Of a DNA stretch of 64,000 nt, positions 26,771-36,446 are shown one piece after another. The notes beneath the pieces are model-generated. The model worked only from the letters and a program-made list of their open reading frames with translations. It was not told where the DNA came from and ran no database searches. Each line of letters starts with the position of its first letter. Positions within the stretch are counted from its first letter, which is position 1. The position numbers and the translations under genes are program-made. Source of the DNA: Paraburkholderia silviterrae (GTDB taxonomy: Bacteria; Pseudomonadota; Gammaproteobacteria; Burkholderiales; Burkholderiaceae); contig NZ_SMRP01000027.1 in the NCBI RefSeq assembly GCF_004353915.1, forward strand, positions 23,492 to 87,491, read 5' to 3'.

Positions 26771-27442
26771 ATGTCAGAACCGGTCCAGAAGGCCAAGGCG
26801 ATGGAGCGGGCACTGCAGCATTTGCGCGGGAAGGTCATGTCGGGCGCACTCATGCCCGGCGAACAGATCCGCCAGCAAGAGATGGCCGAGGAGCTTGGGG
26901 TCAGCCGGGTTCCGCTGCGCGAGGCGCTGAACCTGCTTGCCGATCAAGGCTTGCTGGTGCACCGTCCCAACTCGGGCTACTTCGTTGCGAAGCGCGCGCC
27001 GGACGAACTGGCGCAGATCATGCGCATTCTTCAGTTGCTGGAAAACGAGCTACTGGCGTCGGTGCAGTGGCCCGACGACGTGTACATCGCGCAATTGCAG
27101 GCGCTCAATGACCAGATGCGCGCGATCGCCGCTTCGGCGGACTGGACGCCGCTGGTCCGCCTGAACCGCGAGTTCCACTTGTCGATCTATGCGCTGTCGC
27201 CGTACAAGATCATCCTCGAGGAGGTCAAGCGTCTGTGGACGATGGCCGACAGCTTCATCGCAACCACGATGTCCGACACGGGCGCACGGCTGCAAACCGT
27301 GAAAGAACACGATCAATTGATTGCGAGCCTGGCCGCGCGCGATCGCACGTCGATTTTTGCGGCAATGGACACACACCGCGCCAGCACGGCCAGGGATCTG
27401 TCGCCGGGAATATTGATGCTTCAGACACTCGCCTCGAATTGA
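26771..27442 (+). CDS. GntR family transcriptional regulator (FCD/FadR subfamily)
   Basis: A 223-residue regulator. The winged helix spans about residues 10-75 (LRGKVMSGALMPGEQIRQQEMAEELGVSRVPLREALNLLADQGLL); the rest is an all-helical FCD ligand domain with probable metal-binding histidines (EFHLSIYALSP, VKEHDQLIASLAARD, MDTHRAS). AAGGAGG sits at ideal distance before ATG 26771. Divergent from the ABC importer, which it presumably represses until the transported acid binds. Confidence 0.9.
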   Translation: MSEPVQKAKAMERALQHLRGKVMSGALMPGEQIRQQEMAEELGVSRVPLREALNLLADQGLLVHRPNSGYFVAKRAPDELAQIMRILQLLENELLASVQWPDDVYIAQLQALNDQMRAIAASADWTPLVRLNREFHLSIYALSPYKIILEEVKRLWTMADSFIATTMSDTGARLQTVKEHDQLIASLAARDRTSIFAAMDTHRASTARDLSPGILMLQTLASN

Positions 27443-27463
27443 AGAAGCGCTTGCGTCTCAAGA

Positions 27464-28417
27464 TCAAAGATCCAGCACCAGCACCCTGCTCAGCGCCCTG
27501 GAGCAGCACGGCAGAAACTGGTCATTACGCGCCTTCTCTTCATCTGTGAGATACATGTCCCGGTGCTCGGGCGTTCCGGACAGCACCTGTGTCAAACAAG
27601 TCCCGCAAACGCCTTGCGAGCACGACACCGGAATATCGATGCCATTGTCGAGCAGCACATCTGCCACGCTGCGGTCTTCGGGCACCGTCAGTCGAATCGA
27701 CTTGCTTGCAATTTCGATCTCAAAGGCGGTGTTGACTTGTTCACCCGGGTTCTCCGGTGCTGCGAAGAACTCAAAATGAACGTTGCCGTCCGGCCATCCG
27801 AGACGTTTCGCCGAAGCCGTGACGAACTCGATGAACCCTGCGGGCCCGCAGACGTAGAGATGTGTTTCTTGCGCCGGCGCAGCCAGAACCTCGGCCATAT
27901 CGATGGCGTCGCCCCGTTCGTCGAAGTAAAACCTGACGTTCCTCGCGAATGGACTCCCCAAAAGGTGCTCACGGAATGCCGTGCGCGATTGCGCGCGCGC
28001 GCAATAGTGCAGCTCGAAGGCGGATCCGGACGCGTGCAGTGTCTGCGCCATCGAAAGAAGTGGCGTGATGCCGATGCCACCCCCGATCAGGATCGAACGG
28101 TGCGCAGCCACTAGCGGGAAATGATTCTTCGGCATGCTGATCGACAGGACGTCGCCCACTTGCACCGTTTCATGAACGGCAAGTGAACCCCCACGCGAAT
28201 TCGGCTCACGCAATACGGCAATCACGTACCGCCCGCTATCGTGCGGCGCATTGCAAAGCGAATACGGGCGTACCAATCCATTGGGCAAATGAATGTCGAC
28301 ATGTGCGCCTGCGGCGAACGCCGGGAGCGGCGCGTCGCCTGCCGCATGCAACTCAAGACTGACGATGCCGTCGGCCTCGACGATCTTTTTCTCTACACGT
28401 ACATCAATCGTACTCAT
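27464..28417 (-). CDS. PDR/VanB-type oxidoreductase
   Basis: A 317-residue FMN/NAD/2Fe-2S reductase with the same architecture as the one at 15454: RPYSLCNAPHDSG, ILIGGGIGITPLL and ferredoxin motif CSQGVCGTC. ATG 28417 gives the family N-terminus; upstream codons in the same frame are unrelated. It is the last gene of the long minus-strand catabolic run. No Rieske oxygenase sits in this run, so its partner could be the cytochrome P450 at 37878-39152 or one of the Rieske oxygenases elsewhere (inference). Confidence 0.9.
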   Translation of the reverse strand: MSTIDVRVEKKIVEADGIVSLELHAAGDAPLPAFAAGAHVDIHLPNGLVRPYSLCNAPHDSGRYVIAVLREPNSRGGSLAVHETVQVGDVLSISMPKNHFPLVAAHRSILIGGGIGITPLLSMAQTLHASGSAFELHYCARAQSRTAFREHLLGSPFARNVRFYFDERGDAIDMAEVLAAPAQETHLYVCGPAGFIEFVTASAKRLGWPDGNVHFEFFAAPENPGEQVNTAFEIEIASKSIRLTVPEDRSVADVLLDNGIDIPVSCSQGVCGTCLTQVLSGTPEHRDMYLTDEEKARNDQFLPCCSRALSRVLVLDL

Positions 28418-28541
28418 CGCAACCTCAAACATGTGCTCGGGACGGCACGTCCGGCAACCCGGCCGGGAAGCTGGGCCGACCACGCGCCTTGCATCATAAA
28501 AAGCGGACTGTCGCCGATGCCCGCCGTCCCGCCTGAAAGAC

Positions 28542-29741
28542 CTAACGTGTTGTTGCGTCGTAGCCGAAGATCCACTCGGCGCGATGCGTCGTCGATTCCG
28601 GCGTGCGCAGGCCTTGCAGCATGAAGCCGAAGTTCCGCTTCATCCGGGCCCACGGTGAACGCAAATGCATGGTGGCGCCCCGCGCGCGGGCACCCAGTTG
28701 CACGCGGCTCGTGCGCGGAATTCGCTGGCGCTCGTACGCCACCAACGCCGCTTCAATACCCGCTCCGGCGTGCACAGAACCGATTGTGCCGGCGAGCTCG
28801 TAACCGTCCTCGATCGCCATCGCCGCACCCTGCGCGAGGAACGGCAGCATCGGATGCGCAGCGTCCCCGAGGAGCGTGACTCGCCCCTGCGACCAGCGAC
28901 CCAGCGGATCGCGGTCGTATAACGCCCACTTGAAACAGCCCTCCGCCTTGCTGAACGTCGTCAGAAGCTCCTGATTCCAGCCAGCGTACGTTTTGAGGAT
29001 TTCATCGACCGAACTCGGCGTGGACCACGATTCTTCGGTCCACTGATCGGTTTCATAGACCGCAACGAAGTTCACCATGGCGCCACCCTTGACGTAGTAG
29101 TGCACCACATGGCCCTTCGGTCCCAACCAGTTCGAGGATGCAAGCTCCACATGGCCCTTCGGCAGCGCATCGACGGGCACCATGCCCCGCCAGCAAATGT
29201 TCCCGGTAAAACGGGGCTTTTCGTCGCCGAGAATGCTCCGCCGAATGGCGGAATGAATGCCGTCGGCACCGATGATCACATCGGCCTCGATCGTTTCGCC
29301 GCTTTCGAGCTTCAGGCTTGCGGCGTGCTGGTCCTGCTCTATCCCGGCGACGCGTTGGCCCAGCCGCAAGTCCGCATCGCCAAGCCGTTCAGTCAGCGCG
29401 TGGTGCAAGTCGGCGCGATGCACGTGATAGTAGCCAGCGCCATAGAGGCGCTCATACGTTCCCTTGATGGGCGTTCGGTAAAGCACGCGCCCGCTTCTCC
29501 AGTCTCGCCCCGTAAATGCCAGCGGTTCGCAAGCCAGATCGCGAATCAACGGCTCGACGCCGATCGCCCGTAGCACCTTGACCGCGTTAGGGCTCATCTG
29601 GACTCCGGCACCGACCTCGCCGAGTTGGGGCGCCTGCTCAACGACGACAACCTCGCACCCGCGCTGGCGCAGGGCTATCGCGGCCGTCAAGCCGCCGATG
29701 CCCGCGCCGGCGATCGCAACCTTGGTTGAACGCAAACTCAT
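28542..29741 (-). CDS. FAD-dependent aromatic monooxygenase (salicylate hydroxylase-like)
   Basis: A 399-residue class A flavoprotein monooxygenase. The N-terminal Rossmann motif is VAIAGAGIGGLTAAIALRQ; the middle NADPH/FAD motif DG lies in IIGADGIHSAIRRS; the second FAD motif is LLGDAAHPMLPFLAQGAA. It resembles salicylate 1-hydroxylase and 3-hydroxybenzoate 6-hydroxylase, which ortho- or para-hydroxylate phenolic acids using NAD(P)H. The start overlaps the thioesterase stop (ATGA). A thioesterase releasing a hydroxybenzoate followed by this hydroxylase would link side-chain beta-oxidation to ring hydroxylation (inference). Confidence 0.85.
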   Translation of the reverse strand: MSLRSTKVAIAGAGIGGLTAAIALRQRGCEVVVVEQAPQLGEVGAGVQMSPNAVKVLRAIGVEPLIRDLACEPLAFTGRDWRSGRVLYRTPIKGTYERLYGAGYYHVHRADLHHALTERLGDADLRLGQRVAGIEQDQHAASLKLESGETIEADVIIGADGIHSAIRRSILGDEKPRFTGNICWRGMVPVDALPKGHVELASSNWLGPKGHVVHYYVKGGAMVNFVAVYETDQWTEESWSTPSSVDEILKTYAGWNQELLTTFSKAEGCFKWALYDRDPLGRWSQGRVTLLGDAAHPMLPFLAQGAAMAIEDGYELAGTIGSVHAGAGIEAALVAYERQRIPRTSRVQLGARARGATMHLRSPWARMKRNFGFMLQGLRTPESTTHRAEWIFGYDATTR

Positions 29742-30184
29742 GCTGCCCTCTCCTTGCCTTGCCTCTCGCGAGGCATTGCGAACGTGGCGCTCGCCTTCGC
29801 GGCGATCTTCCCACTGTTATTCACTGACGAGACCATCACGGAAACGAACGCGAGGCTAGCCCCAATGCGATCGATCTTCACGGTCGCAATCGCGTCTTCG
29901 TCCCGAATGGCGCCGAGAAAGTTCACGTGGAAATCGACGGTCGCGACCGGGCAAAATTCACCGAGGTGACTGGCAATGGCGAGCACCATCACGGTATCCG
30001 CCAATGCACAAATGGCTTGCCCCGAGATCACGCCATCAGGACGAGCGACGTGCGCGGAAACAGGCATCCGAACCACGATTGAGTCTTCGTCCACCGTCTC
30101 GACACGCAGCTTCAAGGACTGCACGAGCGGTGGAAAGACCCGGTCGGCGATTGACTGAAGCTCTGCGCTGGATAGCTTAGCCAT
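29738..30184 (-). CDS. PaaI-type hotdog-fold thioesterase
   Basis: A 148-residue single hotdog domain: PDGVISGQAICALADTVMVLA carries the central helix and the catalytic acidic position, and CPVATVDFHVNFLGAI is the conserved strand. Hydrolyses acyl- or aryl-CoA. ATG 30184 overlaps the end of the preceding FadB-like gene by eight bases. Probably releases the free acid at the end of the CoA-dependent pathway encoded upstream, or clears dead-end thioesters. Confidence 0.82.
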   Translation of the reverse strand: MAKLSSAELQSIADRVFPPLVQSLKLRVETVDEDSIVVRMPVSAHVARPDGVISGQAICALADTVMVLAIASHLGEFCPVATVDFHVNFLGAIRDEDAIATVKIDRIGASLAFVSVMVSSVNNSGKIAAKASATFAMPRERQGKERAA

Positions 30185-32318
30185 GGGCATTCCCGGTCCG
30201 GTCACAAAAGCGCAGGCCCTTTTCAGCCATTTCCCTCAGGCTCTGGGGAGGCCTGAATCGGTCGCCATAGCGCACTGCCAATTCGTCACACTGACGAACG
30301 AACTCCGCAGTGCCAACGCCGTCGACGTGAGACAAAACTCCGCCGCGGCTCGACGGGAACGACCACCCCAGGACGGACGCGACATCGGCGTCGGCCGGAT
30401 CTTCGAAGATGCCCTCGTCCATCGCCCGGATGCTTTCCAGCGCCTGAATGTGAAGCAGCCGGTTTTCGATGTCCGTTTCGCCAGGCAACGACGACGTAGC
30501 GGGGAATTCTTTCGCGAGACCTGCCCAGGCCGTCTTGTCGCCATTGGGCGCGTAGTCGTAAATGCCCGCATTCACCTTGCGGCCGCGACGCTCGAGGTGC
30601 GAAGACAACCGATCGAGGACGTGAAGCGCACGAACGAACGGCTCCTGCTTTTTGCTTTCGCCTGCAAGGCTGCCGATGATGTCGAGCAGGAGGTCCAAAG
30701 ACGTCTGATCCGCCATTGCCAGAGGGCCGATGGGCATACCCGCATTGATCGCTACGTTATCGACGACCTGCGGCGGCACCCCTTCTGCGAGCAGCAGCAG
30801 CGCCTCTCGTGTGTATGCGCCAACGACGCGACTGGTATAAAAACCGCGGCCGTCGCGCACCACGATCGGTGTCTTCCCAAGGATCTTGCAAAGGTCCAAA
30901 GCCTTCGCGACAGCCGCGTCGGAAGTCGGCTCGCCGCGCACGATTTCCAGCAGCGGCATGCGGTCGACCGGTGCAAAGAAGTGCATCCCGACGAAGTTCC
31001 CGGGAACAGGACTGAGATTCGCGAGCGTCGTAATCGGCAGCGTCGATGTGTTCGACGCGAACAGCACGCCCGGCGCGGCTGCCATGGCGCGTCGCGTGAC
31101 GTCCGCCTTGACGTCTTCGCGCTCCACGACTGCCTCGATAATGGCGTCTACGCCGGCGAGCCGTCCGAAGTCAGCAGCGGACTCGATCCGTGCGAGGATA
31201 GACACCATGTCCTTTTCTGTAACGTGCCCGCGTTCCAGCGCCTTTGCGAGGTTCTTCCTGATTGCCGCAAGACCCGCGTCGGCGCGTTCCTGTGTGGCAT
31301 CGATGAGGACAACTTCGAGCCCGGCGCGCGCTGCAGTATGCGCGATGCCGCCCCCCATGAGTCCCGCGCCAATCACGCCCACGCGTTTCGGCTTGAACGA
31401 TGGGATGCCCGCCGGGCGCGCCTTCAATCGCCGCGCGGAATTCACGCCGTAGAACAACGTGTTGATCTTGTTCCTTGCGACATTCGACGAAGCAACGCCC
31501 GCGAAAAGGCGCGCTTCGATCTTCAGACCCGCGTCGATCCCTCGCTCGACGCCGTGATGCAGCGCCTGCAGGATCGCACCAGCCGCGGGGTCGTCAGGCG
31601 ACGTCTTGCGGCGAAGCTTGGGCCAGGCACCCATGAAGAACAGGCGGCCCTTCATCGATTGCGGATCGTTGCCCGGCACGGCATATCCGTCACGATCCCA
31701 CGGCTGCGTTGCATTGGGGGCCGCAAGCAGCCATGCCTTTGCGGCGCCCAGAAGGTCGGCGGCGGGGACCACTTCGTCGATGATGCCGAGCGCGGCGGCG
31801 TCGCGAACCTTTAAGAGCTTGCCTTCAAGCATGAGCGGAGCCGCCTGCGCGATACCGATGAGACGCGCAAGTCGCTGCGTTCCACCCGCGCCAGGCATCA
31901 GGCCAAGCGTGACTTCGGGCAGACCGATACGGGTCGCTTCGTTATCGGCGGCAATGCGGTGATGGCAGGCCAGCGCGACCTCGAGACCGCCGCCAATGGC
32001 CGAGCCGTTGATCGCTGCAACGACCGGCTTTGCGCACGTCTCCAGCCGGCGCAGGCAAGCACCAATGGCCTTGACCAGTTCCAGCGCGGCATCCGGCGTT
32101 CGAGCGGCCCGCAACTCGTCCAGGTCGCCGCCGGAAATAAAGTCCTTCTTTGCGGACGCCACGATGACGCCCTTTACGTTGTCGTCATTGATGACGGCGT
32201 CGACTGCATCAACGAAAGCCGCGATCGCGGCGCGATTCTTGACGTTGACCGGCAAGCCCGCGACGTCCCACGTCAAGGTCGCAATGCCAGTGTTCGGGTC
32301 CAGTGAAACTTCAATCAT
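30177..32318 (-). CDS. FadB-like bifunctional enoyl-CoA hydratase/3-hydroxyacyl-CoA dehydrogenase
   Basis: A 713-residue fusion. Residues 1-200 are a crotonase domain (SGGDLDELRAAR, SAIGGGLEVALACHHRIA); about 310-500 are the NAD-binding domain (VGVIGAGLMGGGIAHTAARAG, SNTSTLPIT); the C-terminal helical repeats follow (HFFAPVDRMPLLEIV, then IGPLAMADQ). It catalyses hydration and oxidation in beta-oxidation. ATG 32318 is chosen because upstream codons lack similarity and overlap the thiolase. It follows the thiolase by 14 bases, completing a beta-oxidation pair. Confidence 0.92.
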   Translation of the reverse strand: MIEVSLDPNTGIATLTWDVAGLPVNVKNRAAIAAFVDAVDAVINDDNVKGVIVASAKKDFISGGDLDELRAARTPDAALELVKAIGACLRRLETCAKPVVAAINGSAIGGGLEVALACHHRIAADNEATRIGLPEVTLGLMPGAGGTQRLARLIGIAQAAPLMLEGKLLKVRDAAALGIIDEVVPAADLLGAAKAWLLAAPNATQPWDRDGYAVPGNDPQSMKGRLFFMGAWPKLRRKTSPDDPAAGAILQALHHGVERGIDAGLKIEARLFAGVASSNVARNKINTLFYGVNSARRLKARPAGIPSFKPKRVGVIGAGLMGGGIAHTAARAGLEVVLIDATQERADAGLAAIRKNLAKALERGHVTEKDMVSILARIESAADFGRLAGVDAIIEAVVEREDVKADVTRRAMAAAPGVLFASNTSTLPITTLANLSPVPGNFVGMHFFAPVDRMPLLEIVRGEPTSDAAVAKALDLCKILGKTPIVVRDGRGFYTSRVVGAYTREALLLLAEGVPPQVVDNVAINAGMPIGPLAMADQTSLDLLLDIIGSLAGESKKQEPFVRALHVLDRLSSHLERRGRKVNAGIYDYAPNGDKTAWAGLAKEFPATSSLPGETDIENRLLHIQALESIRAMDEGIFEDPADADVASVLGWSFPSSRGGVLSHVDGVGTAEFVRQCDELAVRYGDRFRPPQSLREMAEKGLRFCDRTGNAHG

Positions 32319-32332
32319 GTTTGCGCCCTCGA

Positions 32333-33544
32333 TCAGATTCTTTCGATTACCGTTGCGACCGCCATGCCGAGGCCCGTGCACATGGTGGCGACGCCAATGC
32401 GCGCATCGCGACGCTCCAGTTCGTCGACCAGCGTGCCGACGAGCATGCCGCCCGTGGCGCCAATCGGATGACCCAGCGCGATGGCGCCGCCATTCACGTT
32501 GACCTTCTCCGGGGCGACGCCCGTGTGTTTGTTGAAGTAAAGGACGACCGAAGCGAATGCCTCGTTGACCTCGAATAGATCGACGTCCTGAAAGTCCAGC
32601 CCGCATCGCGCCAGCGCGCGTCGGCTGGCTTCTACAGGGCCGGTCAGCATGATGCAGGGCTCAATGCCGACCTGTGCGATCGCTCGAATCCTGGCTCGCG
32701 GCCGGATACCCATGGATTGCGCGCAGGCCAGGTTGCCGATTACGACCGCCGAGGCACCGTCCGCGATACCCGAAGAATTGCCTGCATGATGAACGTGGAG
32801 CAGGCGGTCGAGTTGCGGATAGCGGCGGCGGATGGTGATGTCGTAGCCTGCATCGGCTGCGCGCTCAAAGGACGGCTTGAGCTTAGACAGACTTTCGATG
32901 GACGTTTCCCGGCGGATGAGCTCGTCGTGATCGAGCATCAGCGTTCCGTTGCTATCGTGAACCGGTACGATCGAGCGGCTGAATGCCCCGTCCGAAACGG
33001 CCTTCGCCGCGCGCTGGTGCGATTGTGCCGCCCATGCATCGACGTCTTCGCGACTAAAGCCCTCGAGAGTAGCGATCAGATCGGCCGACACGCCTTGCGG
33101 CGTGGCCCATGACCTGTCGTTGAAGAATGTATCGCTCACTGTGGGGCCGCCCGTTGCGAGCATCGGGACGAGCGACATCATTTCAATGCCGCCTGCCACG
33201 AATAGATCGCCTTGTCCCGCCATGACCTTGGAGGCAGCAATATTCAATGCTTCGAGACCGGAGCCGCAGAATCGTGCGACGGTACTGCCCGCGACCGAAT
33301 CGTCGTAGCCGGCGTACAGTGCCGCCGACCGCGCGAGATTCGCGCCCTGATCGTTTACGGCCTCCGCGCAACCGAAAATCACATCCTCAACTTTCTTGCT
33401 GTCGAAGCCCGGGTTGCGTGCCGGAATGGCTTTCAGTAATTCACTGGCAAGCTCGACGGGTGACAGCGTGTGAAGCCCCCCGTCTTTCTTGCCACGTCCG
33501 CGTGGTGAGCGCACTGCGTCGAAAATATAAGCGTCGTGTGTCAT
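32333..33544 (-). CDS. Acetyl-CoA acetyltransferase (thiolase)
   Basis: A 403-residue thiolase. The nucleophilic cysteine is in RFCGSGLEALN, the conserved histidine in GHPIGATGG, and the C-terminal cysteine in TMCTGLGMAV. It cleaves 3-ketoacyl-CoA with CoA. ATG 33544 starts THDAYIFDAVRSPRG, the usual family start. It lies between the CoA ligase and FadB genes and supplies the last step of side-chain beta-oxidation. Confidence 0.93.
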   Translation of the reverse strand: MTHDAYIFDAVRSPRGRGKKDGGLHTLSPVELASELLKAIPARNPGFDSKKVEDVIFGCAEAVNDQGANLARSAALYAGYDDSVAGSTVARFCGSGLEALNIAASKVMAGQGDLFVAGGIEMMSLVPMLATGGPTVSDTFFNDRSWATPQGVSADLIATLEGFSREDVDAWAAQSHQRAAKAVSDGAFSRSIVPVHDSNGTLMLDHDELIRRETSIESLSKLKPSFERAADAGYDITIRRRYPQLDRLLHVHHAGNSSGIADGASAVVIGNLACAQSMGIRPRARIRAIAQVGIEPCIMLTGPVEASRRALARCGLDFQDVDLFEVNEAFASVVLYFNKHTGVAPEKVNVNGGAIALGHPIGATGGMLVGTLVDELERRDARIGVATMCTGLGMAVATVIERI

Positions 33545-33764
33545 GAGAGTAAAAGTCTCCCCCGTGCCCTGCATGGCAGGCACGTATTCAGCGTTGAAGG
33601 TGTAAGAGCAGCCGTGGCGTTCGCCACCTGTCTATGGTGTGGCGGCGCCGGCGACGAAGCGTCTGGTCTAACTGCCGGTTTTCATGGCGAGGGCACTCCC
33701 TGCGCCTTGCAGCACAGCAAGGCACAGCAGATTAAAATCGGTGAGTGGTACCGCAGTGGCGCCG

Positions 33765-35330
33765 CTACTTCGCTAGCGCCTCCTCCCTTAGCTGAGCCTT
33801 GCGGATTTTTCCCGCGCCGCTCAGGGGGAGCCCCGCCTCGCGAATCTCATAACTGCGAGGCCGCTTGTATCCCGCGATACGCGTCCGGCAGTGTTCATCG
33901 AGCTCCGCCTCTGTGAGCGCTGTGCCGGGACGCCTGACCACGACCGCGTGGATGCGCTCTCCCCATTTGGGATCCGGGAGACCAATGACCGCACACGCTG
34001 CCACACAGGGATGACTCGAAAGCGCACTCTCGACTTCGACGGAATAGACGTTTTCTCCGCCAGTGACGATCATGTCCTTGATTCGATCGACGATCGTCAC
34101 AAAGCCATCGCCATCGATCGAACCAACGTCGCCGGTATAGAGCCATCCATTGCGAAGTACCGCTTCTGTCGCGGTGGCATTTCGCCAATACCCTTGCATC
34201 ATTTGCGGACCACGCACGACGATTTCACCGGGCTCACCGTCTTTGAGTGGCAATCCGTCCGCGCCCCTGACCTCCACCTCCGTCATCGGCAATGCCTGGC
34301 CCGCGCTGCGGAGCTTGCCGGCAAGCGGGCCGTCCAGCACGTGGCGTTCGGGCGGCAGCGTCGAGCAGGCACCGCAAAGCTCCGTCATGCCATAGAACTG
34401 CCTGAATCGCGCTTTCGGCATGGCCTGCATCAGCCGCTGCAAAAGCGGCGCTGCGATCGACGATCCACCATAGGCGACGGTTCGAATATTCATCAACACC
34501 GAGGTCTGGTCGACGCTGAGCTGATCCAGCATGGTCGCGAGCATCGTCGGCACGAGATTGACTTCGGTAACGCCCACTTCCGCGATTCGCTCGATGGCCA
34601 GAGCCGGCCCAAAACGCGGCAAGAACGCGTGCGCACCGGCGGCGACCGTCAATGCCAGACCAATGCCGAAGTCGGCGAGATGGAACATCGGTGTCGCATG
34701 CAGATAGACGCTATCGGCCTGAAACTGAAGCGCGCTGGCCATCACCAGTGCCTGCACAGCGAATGACTTATGCGAAAGCATGACCCCCTTCGGCCGGCCT
34801 GTCGTTCCTCCGGTATAGAAGATCGCGGCGGTCGACTCATCGCTGTTCAGAGGCAGCATTCTCGCCGGTTCAATCTGGCGTAACGTCGCAAGCGCTACGA
34901 CCGGGACGGACGAAATGGCTTCTGTCGTCGCCTCGGCCGCCTCCAGCGAAATCAACATTCGGAGGCTTGCTACGGACTTTGCAATGTCGAGCGCAATGTC
35001 TGCATGGTCCCCATCGAACGCGAGACAACTCACTTGCGCATCGTTAAGGATATCTACGATTTCGGACGCTGCAAGACGATGGTTGATCGGCACCAGCACG
35101 GCACCCGCTGCCCAGATCGCATACTGCGCCTCCAGAAATTCGGGCCGATTGAGCGAGAGCAGCGCTATACGATCGCCGGGATGGACGTCAAACGCTGGCA
35201 AAGCACCCGCTACCCGATGCACCCGTCCGGCGAATGCCTTCCAGGACAGTGCGCCGGGGCCGGCAATCGCGAGACCGTCGGGGTTGATTTGAGCCGCCCT
35301 CGTCACTGAGGACGTCAGACACAGATTCAT
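33765..35330 (-). CDS. AMP-forming acyl-CoA ligase
   Basis: A 521-residue ANL ligase with P-loop FYTGGTTGRPKGVMLSH, YGMTELCG, the YTGD hinge, RIKDMIVTGGENVYS and a C-terminal GKIRKAQLR lysine motif. AAGGTGAG lies before the ATG. By position it should activate the acid produced by the alcohol and aldehyde dehydrogenases encoded just upstream, feeding thiolase and FadB. Length and motifs fit short/medium-chain or cinnamate/feruloyl-type ligases. Confidence 0.9.
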   Translation of the reverse strand: MNLCLTSSVTRAAQINPDGLAIAGPGALSWKAFAGRVHRVAGALPAFDVHPGDRIALLSLNRPEFLEAQYAIWAAGAVLVPINHRLAASEIVDILNDAQVSCLAFDGDHADIALDIAKSVASLRMLISLEAAEATTEAISSVPVVALATLRQIEPARMLPLNSDESTAAIFYTGGTTGRPKGVMLSHKSFAVQALVMASALQFQADSVYLHATPMFHLADFGIGLALTVAAGAHAFLPRFGPALAIERIAEVGVTEVNLVPTMLATMLDQLSVDQTSVLMNIRTVAYGGSSIAAPLLQRLMQAMPKARFRQFYGMTELCGACSTLPPERHVLDGPLAGKLRSAGQALPMTEVEVRGADGLPLKDGEPGEIVVRGPQMMQGYWRNATATEAVLRNGWLYTGDVGSIDGDGFVTIVDRIKDMIVTGGENVYSVEVESALSSHPCVAACAVIGLPDPKWGERIHAVVVRRPGTALTEAELDEHCRTRIAGYKRPRSYEIREAGLPLSGAGKIRKAQLREEALAK

Positions 35331-35342
35331 CGTCTCACCTTG

Positions 35343-36446
35343 CTAGATACTCAATACGGTACGAATGCCCACGCCGTTGCGCATATCCTCAAACGCTTCG
35401 TTGATCTCTTCCAACGGGCGCTCCCTCGTAACGAGGCTTTTCAGGTCGAGGCCATGCGTGCAGCACAGGTCGAGATATCGGGTCATGTCGCGTTGCGGGT
35501 GGCAGTTCCCTAGAAAGGATCCCTTAATACTGAGCTGCTTGAGCACAACGTCCAGGGCCGGCACGGCGATGGCCGTTCCACCCTTCGCCACACCGATCAG
35601 GACGATTTGCCCGCCTCTCTTGACCAGCTTCGCGGCCATCTCCATGGTCGTAGCCGCGCAAACACCGTCGAAGACGTAGTCGAAGCCCTCGCCTCCCACA
35701 GAGGCCAATGCATCGGTTATCAAGGTTTCGCCGGCGCTGTCGAATGCGGCAGTGACACCCATCGTCACGCCCTTGTCACGCCGCGCCCCGTGCGGATCGA
35801 TGCCGACGAGCGTCTTCACACCCGCGAGTACCAATCCCTGGACCGTGGAGAGACCAATCCCGCCCAATCCAATAACAGCCGCCGTTTTCCCGGGACTCAC
35901 CTGCGCAATGTTGAACACCGAACCCAGTCCCGTCTGCACCGCGCACCCAACTACAGCGGCTTCACTCAGTGGGACGCCGTCCGGCACCAGCACGACACCC
36001 GCCCGCTCGACCAACGCATACTCGGCAAACGCGCCCAGGCGCAATCCCTGGGTGATACTTGCGCCGTTGCGCGTTAATCGCGAGGCACCGGGCGTGGCCG
36101 AGGTTGCGGGACTCTGCGCGGCCTGGCACAGCACGGGTTGATCGCGCAGGCAGAATTCGCACCGGCCGCAGGGCGGTCTCATCGACAGTACAACGCGATC
36201 GCCAATCTTCAAGTCGTCCACGCCGGACCCGAGGGCTTCTACGGTCCCAGCGGCTTCGTGTCCGAGAATGGCTGGCAACGGATACGGCATGGCTCCATCG
36301 ACGATGCCCAGGTCCGAGTGGCAGACTCCACAATGACGAATCCGGACAAGGACCTCGCCCTCGCGAGGATCGTCGATTTGCACATCGTCGACGATCCTGA
36401 GCGGGCTGCCCGGTGACTCGAGCAAGGCGGCACGCATTGTCCGCAT
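35343..36446 (-). CDS. Zinc-dependent alcohol dehydrogenase (MDR family)
   Basis: A 367-residue medium-chain dehydrogenase. Catalytic zinc ligands appear in CGVCHSD and GHEAAG; the structural zinc site is CGRCEFCLRDQPVLC; the NAD site is VIGLGGIGLS. The GGAGG-preceded ATG 36446 overlaps the aldehyde dehydrogenase stop (ATGA). Closest in pattern to class III/aryl-alcohol dehydrogenases. Likely oxidises the primary alcohol formed by the P450. Confidence 0.9.
   Translation of the reverse strand: MRTMRAALLESPGSPLRIVDDVQIDDPREGEVLVRIRHCGVCHSDLGIVDGAMPYPLPAILGHEAAGTVEALGSGVDDLKIGDRVVLSMRPPCGRCEFCLRDQPVLCQAAQSPATSATPGASRLTRNGASITQGLRLGAFAEYALVERAGVVLVPDGVPLSEAAVVGCAVQTGLGSVFNIAQVSPGKTAAVIGLGGIGLSTVQGLVLAGVKTLVGIDPHGARRDKGVTMGVTAAFDSAGETLITDALASVGGEGFDYVFDGVCAATTMEMAAKLVKRGGQIVLIGVAKGGTAIAVPALDVVLKQLSIKGSFLGNCHPQRDMTRYLDLCCTHGLDLKSLVTRERPLEEINEAFEDMRNGVGIRTVLSI

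Noticed and set aside
30183..31814. 543-codon plus-strand open frame opposite the FadB-like gene
   Set aside because: Antisense shadow without family motifs or ribosome binding site; the minus strand encodes an unmistakable FadB-like protein.
33704..33723. GCCTTGC/GCAAGGC hairpin between the CoA ligase and thiolase genes as a terminator
   Set aside because: Seven-base stem with no T-run, located inside an apparent operon; too weak to call.
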